From JAAAOZ01 sp964496595 (GTDB lineage: Bacteria > Chloroflexota > Anaerolineae > B4-G1 > SLSP01), in assembly GCA_964496595.1 (NCBI GenBank), contig CAZCAI010000002.1:28050-92049 (forward strand): a stretch of DNA of 64,000 bases, given 5' to 3'. Position numbers and translations under genes: made by a program. Below, piece after piece: positions 28,588 through 39,200 of this stretch. Below the pieces are notes generated by a model. It saw only the letters and a program-made list of their open reading frames with translations, had not been told where the DNA came from and made no database searches. Numbering within the stretch: the first letter of the stretch is position 1; every line of letters begins with the position of its first letter.

Positions 28588-30885
28588 ATGAATATGGTAC
28601 GTCGACTGGAGAGAGAGCTTGGATTGGGGCATACCATTATGTTGGGGACGGCGGGAACAATCGCGGCGTCGATCTTTGTGTTGACAGGTCCGGTGGCAGA
28701 GCGCATGGGGCCGGCCAGTGTGGTTATGCTTCTGCTTCTGGGTATCCTCAACATCAGCGTAGCTCTCAACTTCTCTGAACTCAGCACAACCTATCCTGTG
28801 ACCGGTGGAGCCTTGACCTATGTCAGAGAGGCTTATAGCGCGGGATTATTGGCCTTTCTGGTCGGCTCGCTGGATTGTCTGTCGGGCACCTTTTATGGCG
28901 CTCTTTCAGCCATTGGCTTTGCGTACTCCCTTGAGGTTATCTTGCCATGGATTCCCATCGTCCCCACAGCTCTCGCGGTCATCGCGCTGTTTACCGTCCT
29001 GAATGTGCTGGGCACCAACTATGTAGGCCGGGCTCAACTGCTGCTCGGCGGTGTATTGATAGCGATGCTGATTGGCTATATCGTGGTGGGCTTCCTAAGC
29101 CCCACCGGCTTCTCATGGAATACTTACATACCCACAGACGACTTTTTCATCCACGACGGGTTTAGCGCTAATATCCTGGCCTTGTTCGGAGCATTTGCGC
29201 TCATCTTCAATGCATTCGTTGGCTTCGATATCATCGCGGACGACGCTGAGGAGGTCATCAATCCTAACCGCAATCTTCCCATCGCCATACTCACCAGCCT
29301 GGGCCTGGTTACCGTCATTTACGTGGGCGTCACACTGGTCACGCTGGGCACAGTCCCGTGGTTTGAATTGGCCGGTTCAAACCAGGCCTTGAGTACGGCG
29401 GCGGACAAATTCCTACCGCGCTGGGGGGCGCCGCTTATCGCATTCACCGGCATCATCGCCACGTTGACCAGCGCTAACACCGCCATCCTGGCTGCCACCC
29501 ATGAGTCGCTATCGCTGGCCCGCGATGGCTTGTGGCCACGCTTTATGAGCCGCCTGGGGCGCATGCGCACGCCCTACGCCGCCGCCCTATCGATGGGGGC
29601 CATTGCAGCCGTTATGTCCACGATAGGCGTGGTTGAGTTCTTAAGTTACATTTCCAGTACCGGGTACCTCTTTGTTACTTTCTGGGCCAGCGTTGCCATG
29701 CTCCGCCTCCACAAACTCTATCCCAACATCGAGCGACCTTTCAAGGCGCCGTTTTTCCCATTGACGCCCTACCTTGCAATGGCTACAAGCGTGATCGCCA
29801 CCGCCTTCGCCTCACCGGTGGCGCTGGCATTTCTCGGCGGCTTGCTCATCGTCTTAACCGCCGCTTATTTTCTACGCTCCCCCCTTGCAACGATGGCCCG
29901 AGAGCGCGCCACAGCGGCAGAAAAAGCCCGCGACCGTCTATTGGTGGCCGTGGCTAACCCCAGTACAGCAGATGGTCTGGCGCGTCTCGCGGCCAATCTT
30001 TCGGAGGAACAAGTCGGCAGCCCGATGGAACTCCTGGCCGTAGTTCCATCCTCAACACAAGCCGATCAGGCGCAGCGCTTCACCGAAATTCAGAGCACCC
30101 TGCTGGACAAGGTGTCCGAGTCACTGCAAGGCCGCAACGTACCCTTCTACACCGAGGTCCGCACAGCAGACAACGTGGTCAGCGGCATTCTCCAAGAGAT
30201 CAATTATCGTGACAACATCCGGCTCTTGCTGATGGGATGGCCGGGGCGACTGGACCATGAGGCGCGGCAAGAAAACCCTGTCGCGCGCTTGCTGAGGGAG
30301 TCCCCGGTGGATATGGCCGTCTATCTCAACCGTTGCACCGTCGAACGCCCCCGGCGCATTCTGGTGCCCTTCGGCGGCGGCGTCCATGCCCGCCTGGCGC
30401 TGAAACTCGCCGCCAAGCTGGTGACGCCGCAGGGAGGTGAAGTAGTAGCGCTTCGCTTCCTCGATACGCTCGAAGAGGATATCCCTGCGGAAGAGGCGGT
30501 GATCGAGGACGACGAGATGGTGGACGTGGCCCTTGCAGAGCTATCGGATGAACACAGCGAGCTACACGACGAGCTGATGTTGGCTTATGAGGAGATCGAG
30601 GCTGGCTTTAGACTCGTGCCTGACAACGTGAGCGTGAAGGTCGTGGCCGGTACAGACATCGCTCAAGGTACGCGGGAGGAGTTAATGACGGGGGATTATG
30701 ACCTGGTCGTCATCGGGGCGGCCCTGGCCCACACGATAGAGTCGGATCTGTTTGGCTCGTTAACCATAGCGGTGGCCGAGTCGGCGCCCACCTCGGTGCT
30801 CTTGGTGCGGCGGTACGAACCGGAACCGGTGACCTGGATGCGGCGGCAGGTCAAGGAAATCGTTGAACCTGCCGACGAAAAATAA
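28588..30885 (+). CDS. APC-family amino-acid permease fused to two USP domains (copy 2)
   Basis: About 765 residues from ATG 28588, which follows AAAGGAG; the open frame starts 45 bases earlier at TTG inside the R3 element. Domain order equals that of the gene at 26070: APC permease at 1-430, USP at about 440-575, USP at about 580-750. The C-terminal half is strikingly close to copy 1 at the DNA level (for example CTGATGGGATGGCCGGGGCG in both), more so than the permease half. This suggests a recent duplication or gene conversion of the USP part. Different permease halves would allow different substrates under one control module. Confidence 0.9.
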   Translation: MNMVRRLERELGLGHTIMLGTAGTIAASIFVLTGPVAERMGPASVVMLLLLGILNISVALNFSELSTTYPVTGGALTYVREAYSAGLLAFLVGSLDCLSGTFYGALSAIGFAYSLEVILPWIPIVPTALAVIALFTVLNVLGTNYVGRAQLLLGGVLIAMLIGYIVVGFLSPTGFSWNTYIPTDDFFIHDGFSANILALFGAFALIFNAFVGFDIIADDAEEVINPNRNLPIAILTSLGLVTVIYVGVTLVTLGTVPWFELAGSNQALSTAADKFLPRWGAPLIAFTGIIATLTSANTAILAATHESLSLARDGLWPRFMSRLGRMRTPYAAALSMGAIAAVMSTIGVVEFLSYISSTGYLFVTFWASVAMLRLHKLYPNIERPFKAPFFPLTPYLAMATSVIATAFASPVALAFLGGLLIVLTAAYFLRSPLATMARERATAAEKARDRLLVAVANPSTADGLARLAANLSEEQVGSPMELLAVVPSSTQADQAQRFTEIQSTLLDKVSESLQGRNVPFYTEVRTADNVVSGILQEINYRDNIRLLLMGWPGRLDHEARQENPVARLLRESPVDMAVYLNRCTVERPRRILVPFGGGVHARLALKLAAKLVTPQGGEVVALRFLDTLEEDIPAEEAVIEDDEMVDVALAELSDEHSELHDELMLAYEEIEAGFRLVPDNVSVKVVAGTDIAQGTREELMTGDYDLVVIGAALAHTIESDLFGSLTIAVAESAPTSVLLVRRYEPEPVTWMRRQVKEIVEPADEK

Positions 30886-31247
30886 TCACAAGACAAAAGC
30901 CGCCTAAAACAGAGCCGTCTAAATAAGTAGACGCGCGATTGGGAAGACGGAAAGCCTTAACAAATCCACCAACTTTTCCACGCTGGCGACCTTTGATGTG
31001 CTCAAAAGCTGATCGCGGAGCTGCACAAAGCCATCGTGCAGCGGATAGACTGAATAATGTAGAAACCACTCGCATTCGAGCCTATCAACGGGTGATGCCG
31101 CTACCGGTATCACCCGTTTTTTCGACTCGCATCACGACGCTGGTTGCCAGGCGAGGTTGTCTATTTGAGCAAGAAGTTATACACTGGGATCAAGTTGAAA
31201 GCCCACGCGCCCTTACAAATAAAAACCCACAAGGAATTAGAGAAACT
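30886..31247. other. Intergenic region with a terminator
   Basis: This 362-bp gap contains the terminator at 31087-31122. A 64-codon minus-strand frame at 30919-31113 is present but has no family features and no clear ribosome-binding site; it may be a relic. The rest shows nothing recognisable. Confidence 0.45.
31087..31122 (+). terminator. Intrinsic terminator after the permease-USP genes
   Basis: AACGGGTGAT.CCG pairs with CGG.ATCACCCGTT (31087-31118), followed by a T run. It lies about 200 bp after the second permease gene and probably ends the transport block transcript. Confidence 0.8.
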
Positions 31248-32174
31248 ATGAACATCACAGATAATTTGGAAAAGCGACGCCTCTATCTGTACCTGGCGAT
31301 CTCCTTTGGCATCGCCTGGGCGACCTTCCTGGCGATCTATCTCACCGGCGGCCTGGTCGATAGCCCGCTGGTCTTTCCCGAGGCCAACATCTCGCTCGCG
31401 TTGCTCCTGATGGCCGGGCCGGTGATGTCCGCGCCGGCGATTGCGCACCTGCTGACGCGCATCATCACCCGCGAGGGCTGGGGCGACGCGCGCTTACGGC
31501 CCCGCCCTTCGCGCAACTGGCTTTATTGGGCCATCGCCTGGTTCGCGCCGGGGATTCTGTCCATCTTGGGGGCAGCACTTTTCTTCTGGCTCTACCCCCG
31601 TTATTATGACCCCTCGCTCTCCATGCTGCAGCAGATGCTTGAGGAGAGCGCCGTCAACGTCGAGGCGACCAATCTCTGGTACTTGATCGGCGCGCAGATT
31701 TTCCAGGCCATCATGATCGCACCCGTGCTCAACAGCCTGGCCACCTTCGGCGAGGAGTTCGGCTGGCGCGCCTATCTCCAGCCCAAGCTGATGCCCCTGG
31801 GCCGGCGCCGCGCCTACCTGCTGACCGGCGTCATCTGGGGCGTCTGGCATTGGCCGGCCATCGCGATGGGCCACAACTACGGCTTCGACTATCCCGGCGC
31901 GCCCATCACGGGAATCTTGATGATGATTTGGTTCTGCGTCACGCTGGGAGTGCTGTTCGGGTGGCTCGCCGATCAAGCCAAAAGCGTGTGGCCGGCCGTC
32001 ATCGGCCACGGCGCCATCAATGGGATCGCGGGCCTGGGCGTGTTGTTCGTGCAAGGCCAACCCAACCCCCTCCTGGGGCCGATGCCCGTAGGCTTCATCG
32101 GAAATCTGGGCTTCACCATCGTCGCCTTAGTCCTGTTCTTCCTCGTCATTCCGCGCGAGCATGCGCCCTCGTGA
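31248..32174 (+). CDS. CPBP-family intramembrane glutamic protease (CAAX-protease-like)
   Basis: About 308 residues. Seven to eight membrane segments. The three CPBP motifs are present: GEEFGWRAYLQ (EExxxR, about residues 168-178), GVWHWPAIAMGH (about 200) and VIGHGAINGIAG (about 250). The family (Abi/Rce1) cleaves membrane substrates; bacterial members act in peptide processing, immunity or signalling, and the substrate here is unknown. Start ATG 31248 was chosen because a hydrophobic N-terminus follows at once (LYLYLAISFGIAWATFLAIY); the upstream in-frame part spans the terminator. The next gene follows after 55 bp. Confidence 0.88.
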   Translation: MNITDNLEKRRLYLYLAISFGIAWATFLAIYLTGGLVDSPLVFPEANISLALLLMAGPVMSAPAIAHLLTRIITREGWGDARLRPRPSRNWLYWAIAWFAPGILSILGAALFFWLYPRYYDPSLSMLQQMLEESAVNVEATNLWYLIGAQIFQAIMIAPVLNSLATFGEEFGWRAYLQPKLMPLGRRRAYLLTGVIWGVWHWPAIAMGHNYGFDYPGAPITGILMMIWFCVTLGVLFGWLADQAKSVWPAVIGHGAINGIAGLGVLFVQGQPNPLLGPMPVGFIGNLGFTIVALVLFFLVIPREHAPS

Positions 32175-32229
32175 GGCCTATGTCCATCGAGGCCCCGGGC
32201 CTTTCAATTGCGCCAAGATAGAGTAAGAT

Positions 32230-33084
32230 ATGGGTATGGAAGATGCAAGACATATCACAGAAACGAATTTATACGCCGGATTTGGCAAGATCACCCGCCC
32301 GGTGCTCAAGTTCTGGAAGAATCACATCGTCAAGATCGGCGCGCGCCGTAAAACCGACTCGGCCTTAGCGAAGATCAACCGGGATCTACGGACGCACAAC
32401 GTGGTGATCTTCTTCGATCATCACTACGCCTTCGACGCGCTGCCGGCCGCCTTGACGTTAGGCCACGCGCTCGATAACATCACAGCGGCGCTCATCCCCT
32501 ACGCCGTGCATCTGGATATGGGGGTCGATCGGGAAGGGCTGCCCTCCAAGCGCTATCGCATCCGCACCAAGGCCTTCCAATGGCTGACGAGGAACATCCA
32601 CAAGAGCAACCACGACGTGCGATTTTTGCCGGTCGCGCGGGAGTTCGAGATGGAAACGCCCCGACTCCGCGCCATCGTCGATGATAAGTTCCCCGGCGCC
32701 AACCTCCAATATCTCAAGGCGCTAGTGCAATTCTTCGATCCTCAACAGGTGGGGCGGGTCTGCATCCTCTCCCCCATGGCCGGGCTGGCGCTGCCGGGTA
32801 AACCGGCTTTGCACCCGCAGCTCTACAAATCGATGAAGCTGGTGCAGACGCGCTGGGATCAGATGCTGCCCTTCTATCTGGTGGGCGCCTACACGCGCTT
32901 GAAGAAGGACTTTCACTACTTCGCCCCGCTACTGACGAAACATACCTTCGTCGCCGAGGGGCCATTCACCCTACCCACCGACGGCTACGAACCCGCCTCG
33001 CAGGTGATCGCGCAGCATCTAGAAAGGCTGCGATCGGCGGCCAACTTCATCCCCCCGGATTACAGTCGCGTCAGCCGTAAATAA
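32230..33084 (+). CDS. Uncharacterised protein with an acyltransferase-like HX4D motif
   Basis: 284 residues, no signal peptide and no clear membrane segment. The pattern VVIFFDHHYAFDALPAALTL (about residues 56-76) contains H-X4-D in the setting typical of glycerolipid acyltransferases (PlsC-like), followed by segments that could form the rest of the fold (FLPVAREFEMETPRL, GRVCILSPMAGLALPGKPAL). The second PlsC block FPEGTRS is not obvious, though a proline-rich IIF-like region occurs. A lipid acyl transfer role is possible but unproven. It ends at a strong terminator 4 bp past the stop, and may be cotranscribed with the CPBP protease gene. Confidence 0.6.
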   Translation: MGMEDARHITETNLYAGFGKITRPVLKFWKNHIVKIGARRKTDSALAKINRDLRTHNVVIFFDHHYAFDALPAALTLGHALDNITAALIPYAVHLDMGVDREGLPSKRYRIRTKAFQWLTRNIHKSNHDVRFLPVAREFEMETPRLRAIVDDKFPGANLQYLKALVQFFDPQQVGRVCILSPMAGLALPGKPALHPQLYKSMKLVQTRWDQMLPFYLVGAYTRLKKDFHYFAPLLTKHTFVAEGPFTLPTDGYEPASQVIAQHLERLRSAANFIPPDYSRVSRK

Positions 33085-33088
33085 CCAG

Positions 33089-33116
33089 GCCCCCAGCGCT
33101 TAGCTGGGGGCTTTTT
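33089..33116 (+). terminator. Intrinsic terminator after the HX4D protein gene
   Basis: GCCCCCAGC / GCTGGGGGC stem with a 5-base loop and five T. Confidence 0.93.
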
Positions 33117-33168
33117 GTAACGTACATTTGTAATTATCTTCGATCCGATTGGCTTATGTTCAATGTCT

Positions 33169-33225
33169 GCGCCAGAGCGCTTTGTAGCCCGCACAATGCG
33201 GGAGAAAGCCCTCTGGCGCGTTTTT
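33169..33225 (+). terminator. Second hairpin with T run between convergent genes
   Basis: GCGCCAGAG (33169-33177) pairs with CTCTGGCGC (33211-33219). An inner hairpin CCCGCA..TGCGGG sits between them, giving a branched fold, and GTTTTTG follows on the plus strand. It probably backs up the terminator at 33089 and insulates the surface locus that converges from the right. Confidence 0.75.
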
Positions 33226-33240
33226 GTTTGGATGCAAATC

Positions 33241-36200
33241 CTACCGCCGGACGATCACGGGCAGGTAGATCTTACCTCCTGGGATTTCGACGGTGTGGGT
33301 GATTGTTATGGGATATGGCGCTGCTGAATCCGCGTAGACATCGATCCAAGCGGTGTTGGTGATGAGATCCCCGGATTTTGCTGTGTCAGTCACTTGGACG
33401 GTGAAGATGATGCGTGCGGCTTGATTCGCGACCAGATCGCCGGCCCACGTGATGCGTTGCTGGTCTGGATCGAATATGGGCGCGGGTAGTTCCGGGATGA
33501 TGTGCAGGCTAGCGGTGCGGTAGGTCGTGAGTGGGGGTAAGGTGTCGGTTATCGTGACGCGCGCAATCCCCGCCGAGGTGTTGGTGAGCGTGATGGTGTA
33601 GGTGATCGGAGCGCCGGGCGCGACCGTATCCGTCGGAATCGCGCGCTTCTGCGCGGTCAGCGTTGGCGCAAGGACGGTGTTGTTGGCGGCGGGATGGCGG
33701 ACTTCGTAGGGCGTCGTCACCTCCGCGATGTTGCGGATGATGGCGCCGCCCGGCGTGCCCGGCGCGACGTCCACCGCGAAGGTGAGCGTCACGACGTGCG
33801 CGGCGCTGAGTGTGCCCTGCCACGTGATTACGCCAGCCGTGTAAGTCGGCGGCGCGTATCCGGCGGGCGCAAGCGCGAGGCTGTCGGGCGCGTAGGTCGT
33901 GTGCGTGGGGATGGCGTCGCTAAGTTGGACAGTCGTCGGGGCGCTGCCGACGTTGCGAATCGGAATGGTGTAAGTCAGGCGCGTGCCCGGCAGGACGTCG
34001 CCGGCAGGCGTGGCCAGCTTCTCCGTCTCTAAGACCGGGACGCCGATGTGATTGATGGCCGTGACGTCGGTTAGCGACGCGCCGCTCAACTCGCGGATCT
34101 GCGCGGTGTTGGTGATCATCGCAGGCGCGTCCTGATCCACCGTCACGGCAAAAGTCAACGTCATCGCCGCGCGCGGCCCGATCTCGCCCTCCCACGTGAT
34201 CTTATCCAGAGCGTAGGTGGGGGGCGTGTGACCAATCGGCGCGATTGCGATGCTGTCGGTGACATAGGTCGTGTGCGTGGGAATCGAGTCACTGAGTTCG
34301 ACGCTGGCGATGCCCGCCCCCGGATTACGCAGCGCGACGGTGTAGGAGATCCGCTCGCCAAAGCCGACGTAACCCGTCGGCGTCGAGGTCTTGGTCGCCT
34401 GGAGCGCGGGCGCGCGCAGGGTGTGGGTCGTAATCACTGTGACAGAGGAAGGATCGCCCGCATAACTCGTCTCCTGGAGCGTGGCCGCGTTGGTGATGAC
34501 CGTGCCCGCCGGCGCGCCCGGCGTCACATCAACCTGGTAGGTCAGCGTGGCGATTTCACCGTTCGTGATGGCGTCCGCCCAGATGAGGGCATCCGCGCCC
34601 GCGTCGTAGGCTGGCGGCGCGTAGCCGTCGGGGATGAGCGCGACGCTGTTCGCGACGTAGGTCGTGTGCGTGGGGATGGGGTCGCTGAGTTCGACGTGGG
34701 CCGGGGCGCCGCCGATGTTGCGCATCACGACGGTATAGGTGATCCGCTCGCCGACCACGACCTCGCCCGTTGGCGCGGCCATCTTCGCGGCGCGCAGCGC
34801 GGGCGCGACGACGGTGTTCGTCGCGGTGACGGTGAAGGGCGCGCCCGGCTCGTTCCGCTCCTGGAGCAGCACCTCGTTGACAACCACGGTGTTGGAGATG
34901 GTATCCGGCCGCACTCGCACCCGGAAGGTCAAGGTGACGGTGGTGTGGGCGGGGATGTCATCTTCCCACGTGATGTGCAGATCATCGTAGAGCGGCGGCG
35001 CGTACCCGGCGGGCGTGATTCCCACGCTGCCGGCCTCGTACTCGGTCTCTGACGGCAGGGTATCGGTGAGGATGGTGTTAGCGGGCAGCCCGCCCAAATT
35101 CTGCATCACGATGGTGTAGGTGAGATCATCGCCCGCAAGGATAGGGCCGGCCGGCTGCACCGCCTTGGTCGCCGTCAGCAGCGGCGCGCTCAACAGGGTG
35201 GTGGTCGCCGCGCGCGTGTAGACGACGCCCGCGCCGCCGATGTGGGCCGTGTTGGTCACCACGCCGGTCGCTGTCTCCGTGATCTGCGCCCGGAAGGCCA
35301 ACGTCGCTTCGCTCTCGCCGTCCAGTGTGCCCGTCCAGGTTAAGATGCCGCCGGCATGGGCATAGCTGCTCCCCATCGGCGCGTCTATGACGTCGCTGAA
35401 GGTGGTGTTGGCGTCCAGCGTGTCGGTGACGGCAAAGGTGGTAGATAATTCTCCGGTGTTGCTGACGGTCAGCGTGTAGGTCAGCGTCTCGCCCGCGCGG
35501 GCGGTCTTGCGATCCACACGCTTGGTGGAGGCGGCCAAGTTCGGCTCGGCGATGACGTGCACGGCGGTCGTGCGCGTGAAGTGTGTGTTGACGCCATCGT
35601 AGATCTGGGCGACGTTGGGCACATCGCTGCCCGGCTCCGCCGTAATCGTCACCGGGATGCGAACCACGACGCTCTGCCCCGCTCCCAGCGGCCCCTGCCA
35701 CGTGATGGTCGGCGCGGTGGTGGTGATCAATTGCCCAAGTTGCAGCGTGCTGCCCACCAGTGTAGCCTCGGCGCCGCCGGCGTAAGTCCCGCCCTGGATG
35801 ACGTCCGTCATCATCGCCGACGTGGCAACGCTGGGGCCGGCGTTGTGGATGGTCACCGTGTAGATAACCCGCTCGCCCGTGAGGATGCTGGCGGCGCTGG
35901 CCGCTTTGGTCGTCTGCCAATTATCCAAATTCGGCGCGGTGACGCTGACCTCGACGCTGCGTTGCAGGTGGACGCCGGCGCCGTCGTAGATGTGGGCCAT
36001 GTTCTCGAAGCTGACGCCCGGATTGGCCGTGACTTCCACCGGCAGGGTGATCGTCACGCTGCCGCCGGGTGTGATCTCGCCCGTCCAGGTGAGGGGGTCG
36101 CTCGCGCTTAGCGCGCCGCTCGACGCCTGCCCGCCGCCGTGATAGGCTACCTGGGATGGCAGATCATCCTCCATTCGTGCCTGGGCCGTCGCCTCGCCGC

Positions 36201-39200
36201 TGTTGCTCAGCACGATGGTGTAGGTGATCGTCTCGCGCGGGTTGGGCTGCGCGTGGCTGACCGATTTGGTGGAGCCTTCCAGGTTTGGGCCGGTGAGGGT
36301 CACGGGCGCGCTGCGGAGGAAGGTCTGCACGCCGTCGGAGATCGCGGCGGTGTTGGTGATGACCGTGCCGCGCGGCAGCGGCCCGGCATCGGCGATGGTG
36401 ACTTGGAAGGTGAGGGTCACGGTATGGTTGCCGGTGACGGCGCCCGTCCAGGTGATGGCCTCGGTCGCGGGGACGTAGGCGATGTCGCCGGCGGTAGCAT
36501 GCACCGAGTTGGGGATGTACGTCGTGTGCGTGGGGATGGAATCGTGGACAAGAACGTTCTCCGCATCATACGGGCCGGCGTTCGGCAGGATGATCGTGTA
36601 GGTCGCCGGCGTATCGGCGCCGACGTGGAGGCTGCTCGCGCCGTTGACGCACTTGATCGCGCCGCTCAGATCGAAGCCGACGGGCGTCCGCCAGCGGCTG
36701 TCGTTGTCGGTGAGATCGCCATCGTAGGATGTGCTGGCGAGTTCCGCGCGATTTTCCAAGAAGATGCCCGGTTGCGCATCCGCCGAAACGCTTAGGACCA
36801 GGGTGAAGGTCACGCCCGTGGTCTGGCTGGGGAGCGTGCCGACGTCCCAGGCGATCCAATCGGGGTCGGTGGCGAAGGTGATGGGGCCGGTGTGGGTGAC
36901 GTAGGTGGTGCTGACCGGCAGCGTGTCGGTGAGGCGCACGCCCTCGGCGTCTAGCAGGCCGGGATTGCCATACTCAAGGGTGTAGGTGAGGTGCTCGCCC
37001 GGCAGCGCCAGGGAGGGACCGGTCTTGTGGATGTAGGGCGCGGCCAGCGCGACGGTGCTGGCGACCTCGTCGCTGTTGGGGTCGTGGATGGGCGGCTCGC
37101 CGGTGAGCGTGCTGATGCGCACCTGATTGCGCAGCACGGGTCGCGCCGGCCAGGTGTGCGCCGGATCTAAGCGCCCCGTGATCGTCAGCCAACCCGTGTG
37201 CTCGGCGGCCAGGTTGCCATCCAGACGCCAGACGCGGAGGCGGTCGCTGGCCTGGAGAAGCTCGAGATCTAAGCTGTCGGTGATCCACGCGATGTCGGTC
37301 AGGCCGGCGGGCAGGGTATCGGTGATGCGCACCCCCTCCGCCGCCAGATCGTCAGTGTTGCGGACGCGCACGGTGTAGGTGAGGGCGTCGTCCACGCGCA
37401 GCGTCGTCGTGGGCGCGACCACCTTAGCGACGGTGACATCGGCGGCCTTGAGCGTGACCGTGACGGCGTCGCTATCGTTGGTGGTCGTGATGTTATCGCC
37501 GGTCGTGGTGATCGTCGCGCGGTTGACGAGTTGCGTTCCCGGTGGGGTGTTCTCATCTACCAGGACGCGCACGGACGTCCAGCCATTGAATCCAGAGGGG
37601 AGCGTGCCGATGTTCCAGGCGACGACGCCGGTGGTTTGGGTCTGCGGCGGGGTGCTGCCGTGCGCCGGCCCGGCCTCCAACAGCGTGACGAAGGCGGGCG
37701 GCAGCGTGTCCGTCAGTACAACGTTCTGGGCTGCGCCGCGCCCGTGGTTGCCGTAGTTGATCCAGAAGGCATAATCGCCGCCCGGCTCCGGATCGACGGT
37801 ATTGCCAAAGGCATCTTCCTCCGCCCGTTTCTCCACCCACACATCGGGGCGCGTGTCGACGACGAGGGTCGTCACGCTGTCGTCATCCCCGCTGGCCTCA
37901 GCGAAGCGCGTCAGCGGCGCGGTGGTCGTCACCGCGATGGTGTTGGTCAACACTGTGCCCAGGGGCATCGTCAGCGGCACGCTGATGGTCAAATTGAAGT
38001 CTACGGCGTTCCACTCGCCGTTGTGCAGCGTCGCCAGCGTGTAGACGACGGTGTCGCTGGTGGGCTGGGACCAGTTGGGGCCGTCGGTGCCCACAAAGAG
38101 AACGCCATCCGGCAGCGTGTCGGTGATCACCGTGTTGGTGATGGGGACGTTGCCGGCGTTGAAGAGGTAGATGTCGTACTCGATGGTCTCGCCCGGGCCG
38201 ACCTCTTCGGGGCCATCTTTATAGATGCGGTATTCGAGGCGCGGCTCGGTGATGACGGTCGTGTGGGTGACGGTGTTGTTATCAAACGGCCCGCGCTCGA
38301 TGCTGCCCAGCGTCGTGATCGCGGCGGTGTTCTCGATGACCGTGCCGGTGGGCACATCGCGGGGCACGAACATCTCTAAATAGAGTTCCTCAGTTCCAAT
38401 GCCCAGTTCTCCATCGCCGTTCACGGTCCAGGTGAGCATCGTCGCGCCGTCGAGGTTCGTGCCGGTGACGACCTCGCCGCCGGGTTGAATGTTCACCAGC
38501 GTGACGGAGAGCGGCAGCGTGTCGGTCACCTGGACGTCGTGGGCCGGCGCGCCGCGCCCGCTGTCCTCGTAGGCGCTGTTGGCGGCGGAGATCGCGTAGC
38601 GGAAGTAACCGCCGGGCGCGGGCGGCTCATTGGGGATAATCCGCTTCGCGACGTGGAGATCGCGCTGAGCGACGCCGTAGGTGAGCGTGACGGTGTTGGT
38701 GATGGTGGGCGAGGTGTGCGCGGTTGCCGTCAGATAGATCGTCGCCAGATCCGACCAGGCGGCGGTGATGGGGATTGTCACGTAGATGGGAATGTCGGTA
38801 TCGCTGAGATTGATGATGGACACTGGCGTCGGCGGCGGCAGGATGATGGTGCCGGACATCTGCGTGTCGGCGTAGGGCGGCACGGCGATGGGCCAGAGCG
38901 TGGGCGTGGGGACGACGCTGGAGCTGACGCGCAGAGTGTAGGTCAGCTCGAAGTAGTCCGTGATGCCGGTCATATTGATGAGTTCCGCCGTCATCTGGCC
39001 GCTTTCGCCCGGATCTGCCCACCAAGGCTGCGTGGGCGGATTGAGGATTACGCGCCCAAAAATCGAAACGCCGGGATCGTAGAGCACGGCTAGCCGGTTA
39101 TCCAGCGCCGTATTCTCGCCGAAGAAGCTCTCGTAATAGGCCGCGCCATCATCGCCAGCGGCATTTTCGATGCCGGCGACGACGTAGTTGTTCCGATTAG

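Noticed and set aside
30919..31113. 64-codon minus-strand frame after the permease genes
   Set aside because: No ribosome-binding site or family match, and it overlaps a plus-strand terminator; at most a gene relic.
35126..35920. 264-codon minus-strand frame inside the 2200-residue gene
   Set aside because: Out-of-frame reading of the DUF11 repeats on the same strand; low-complexity product.
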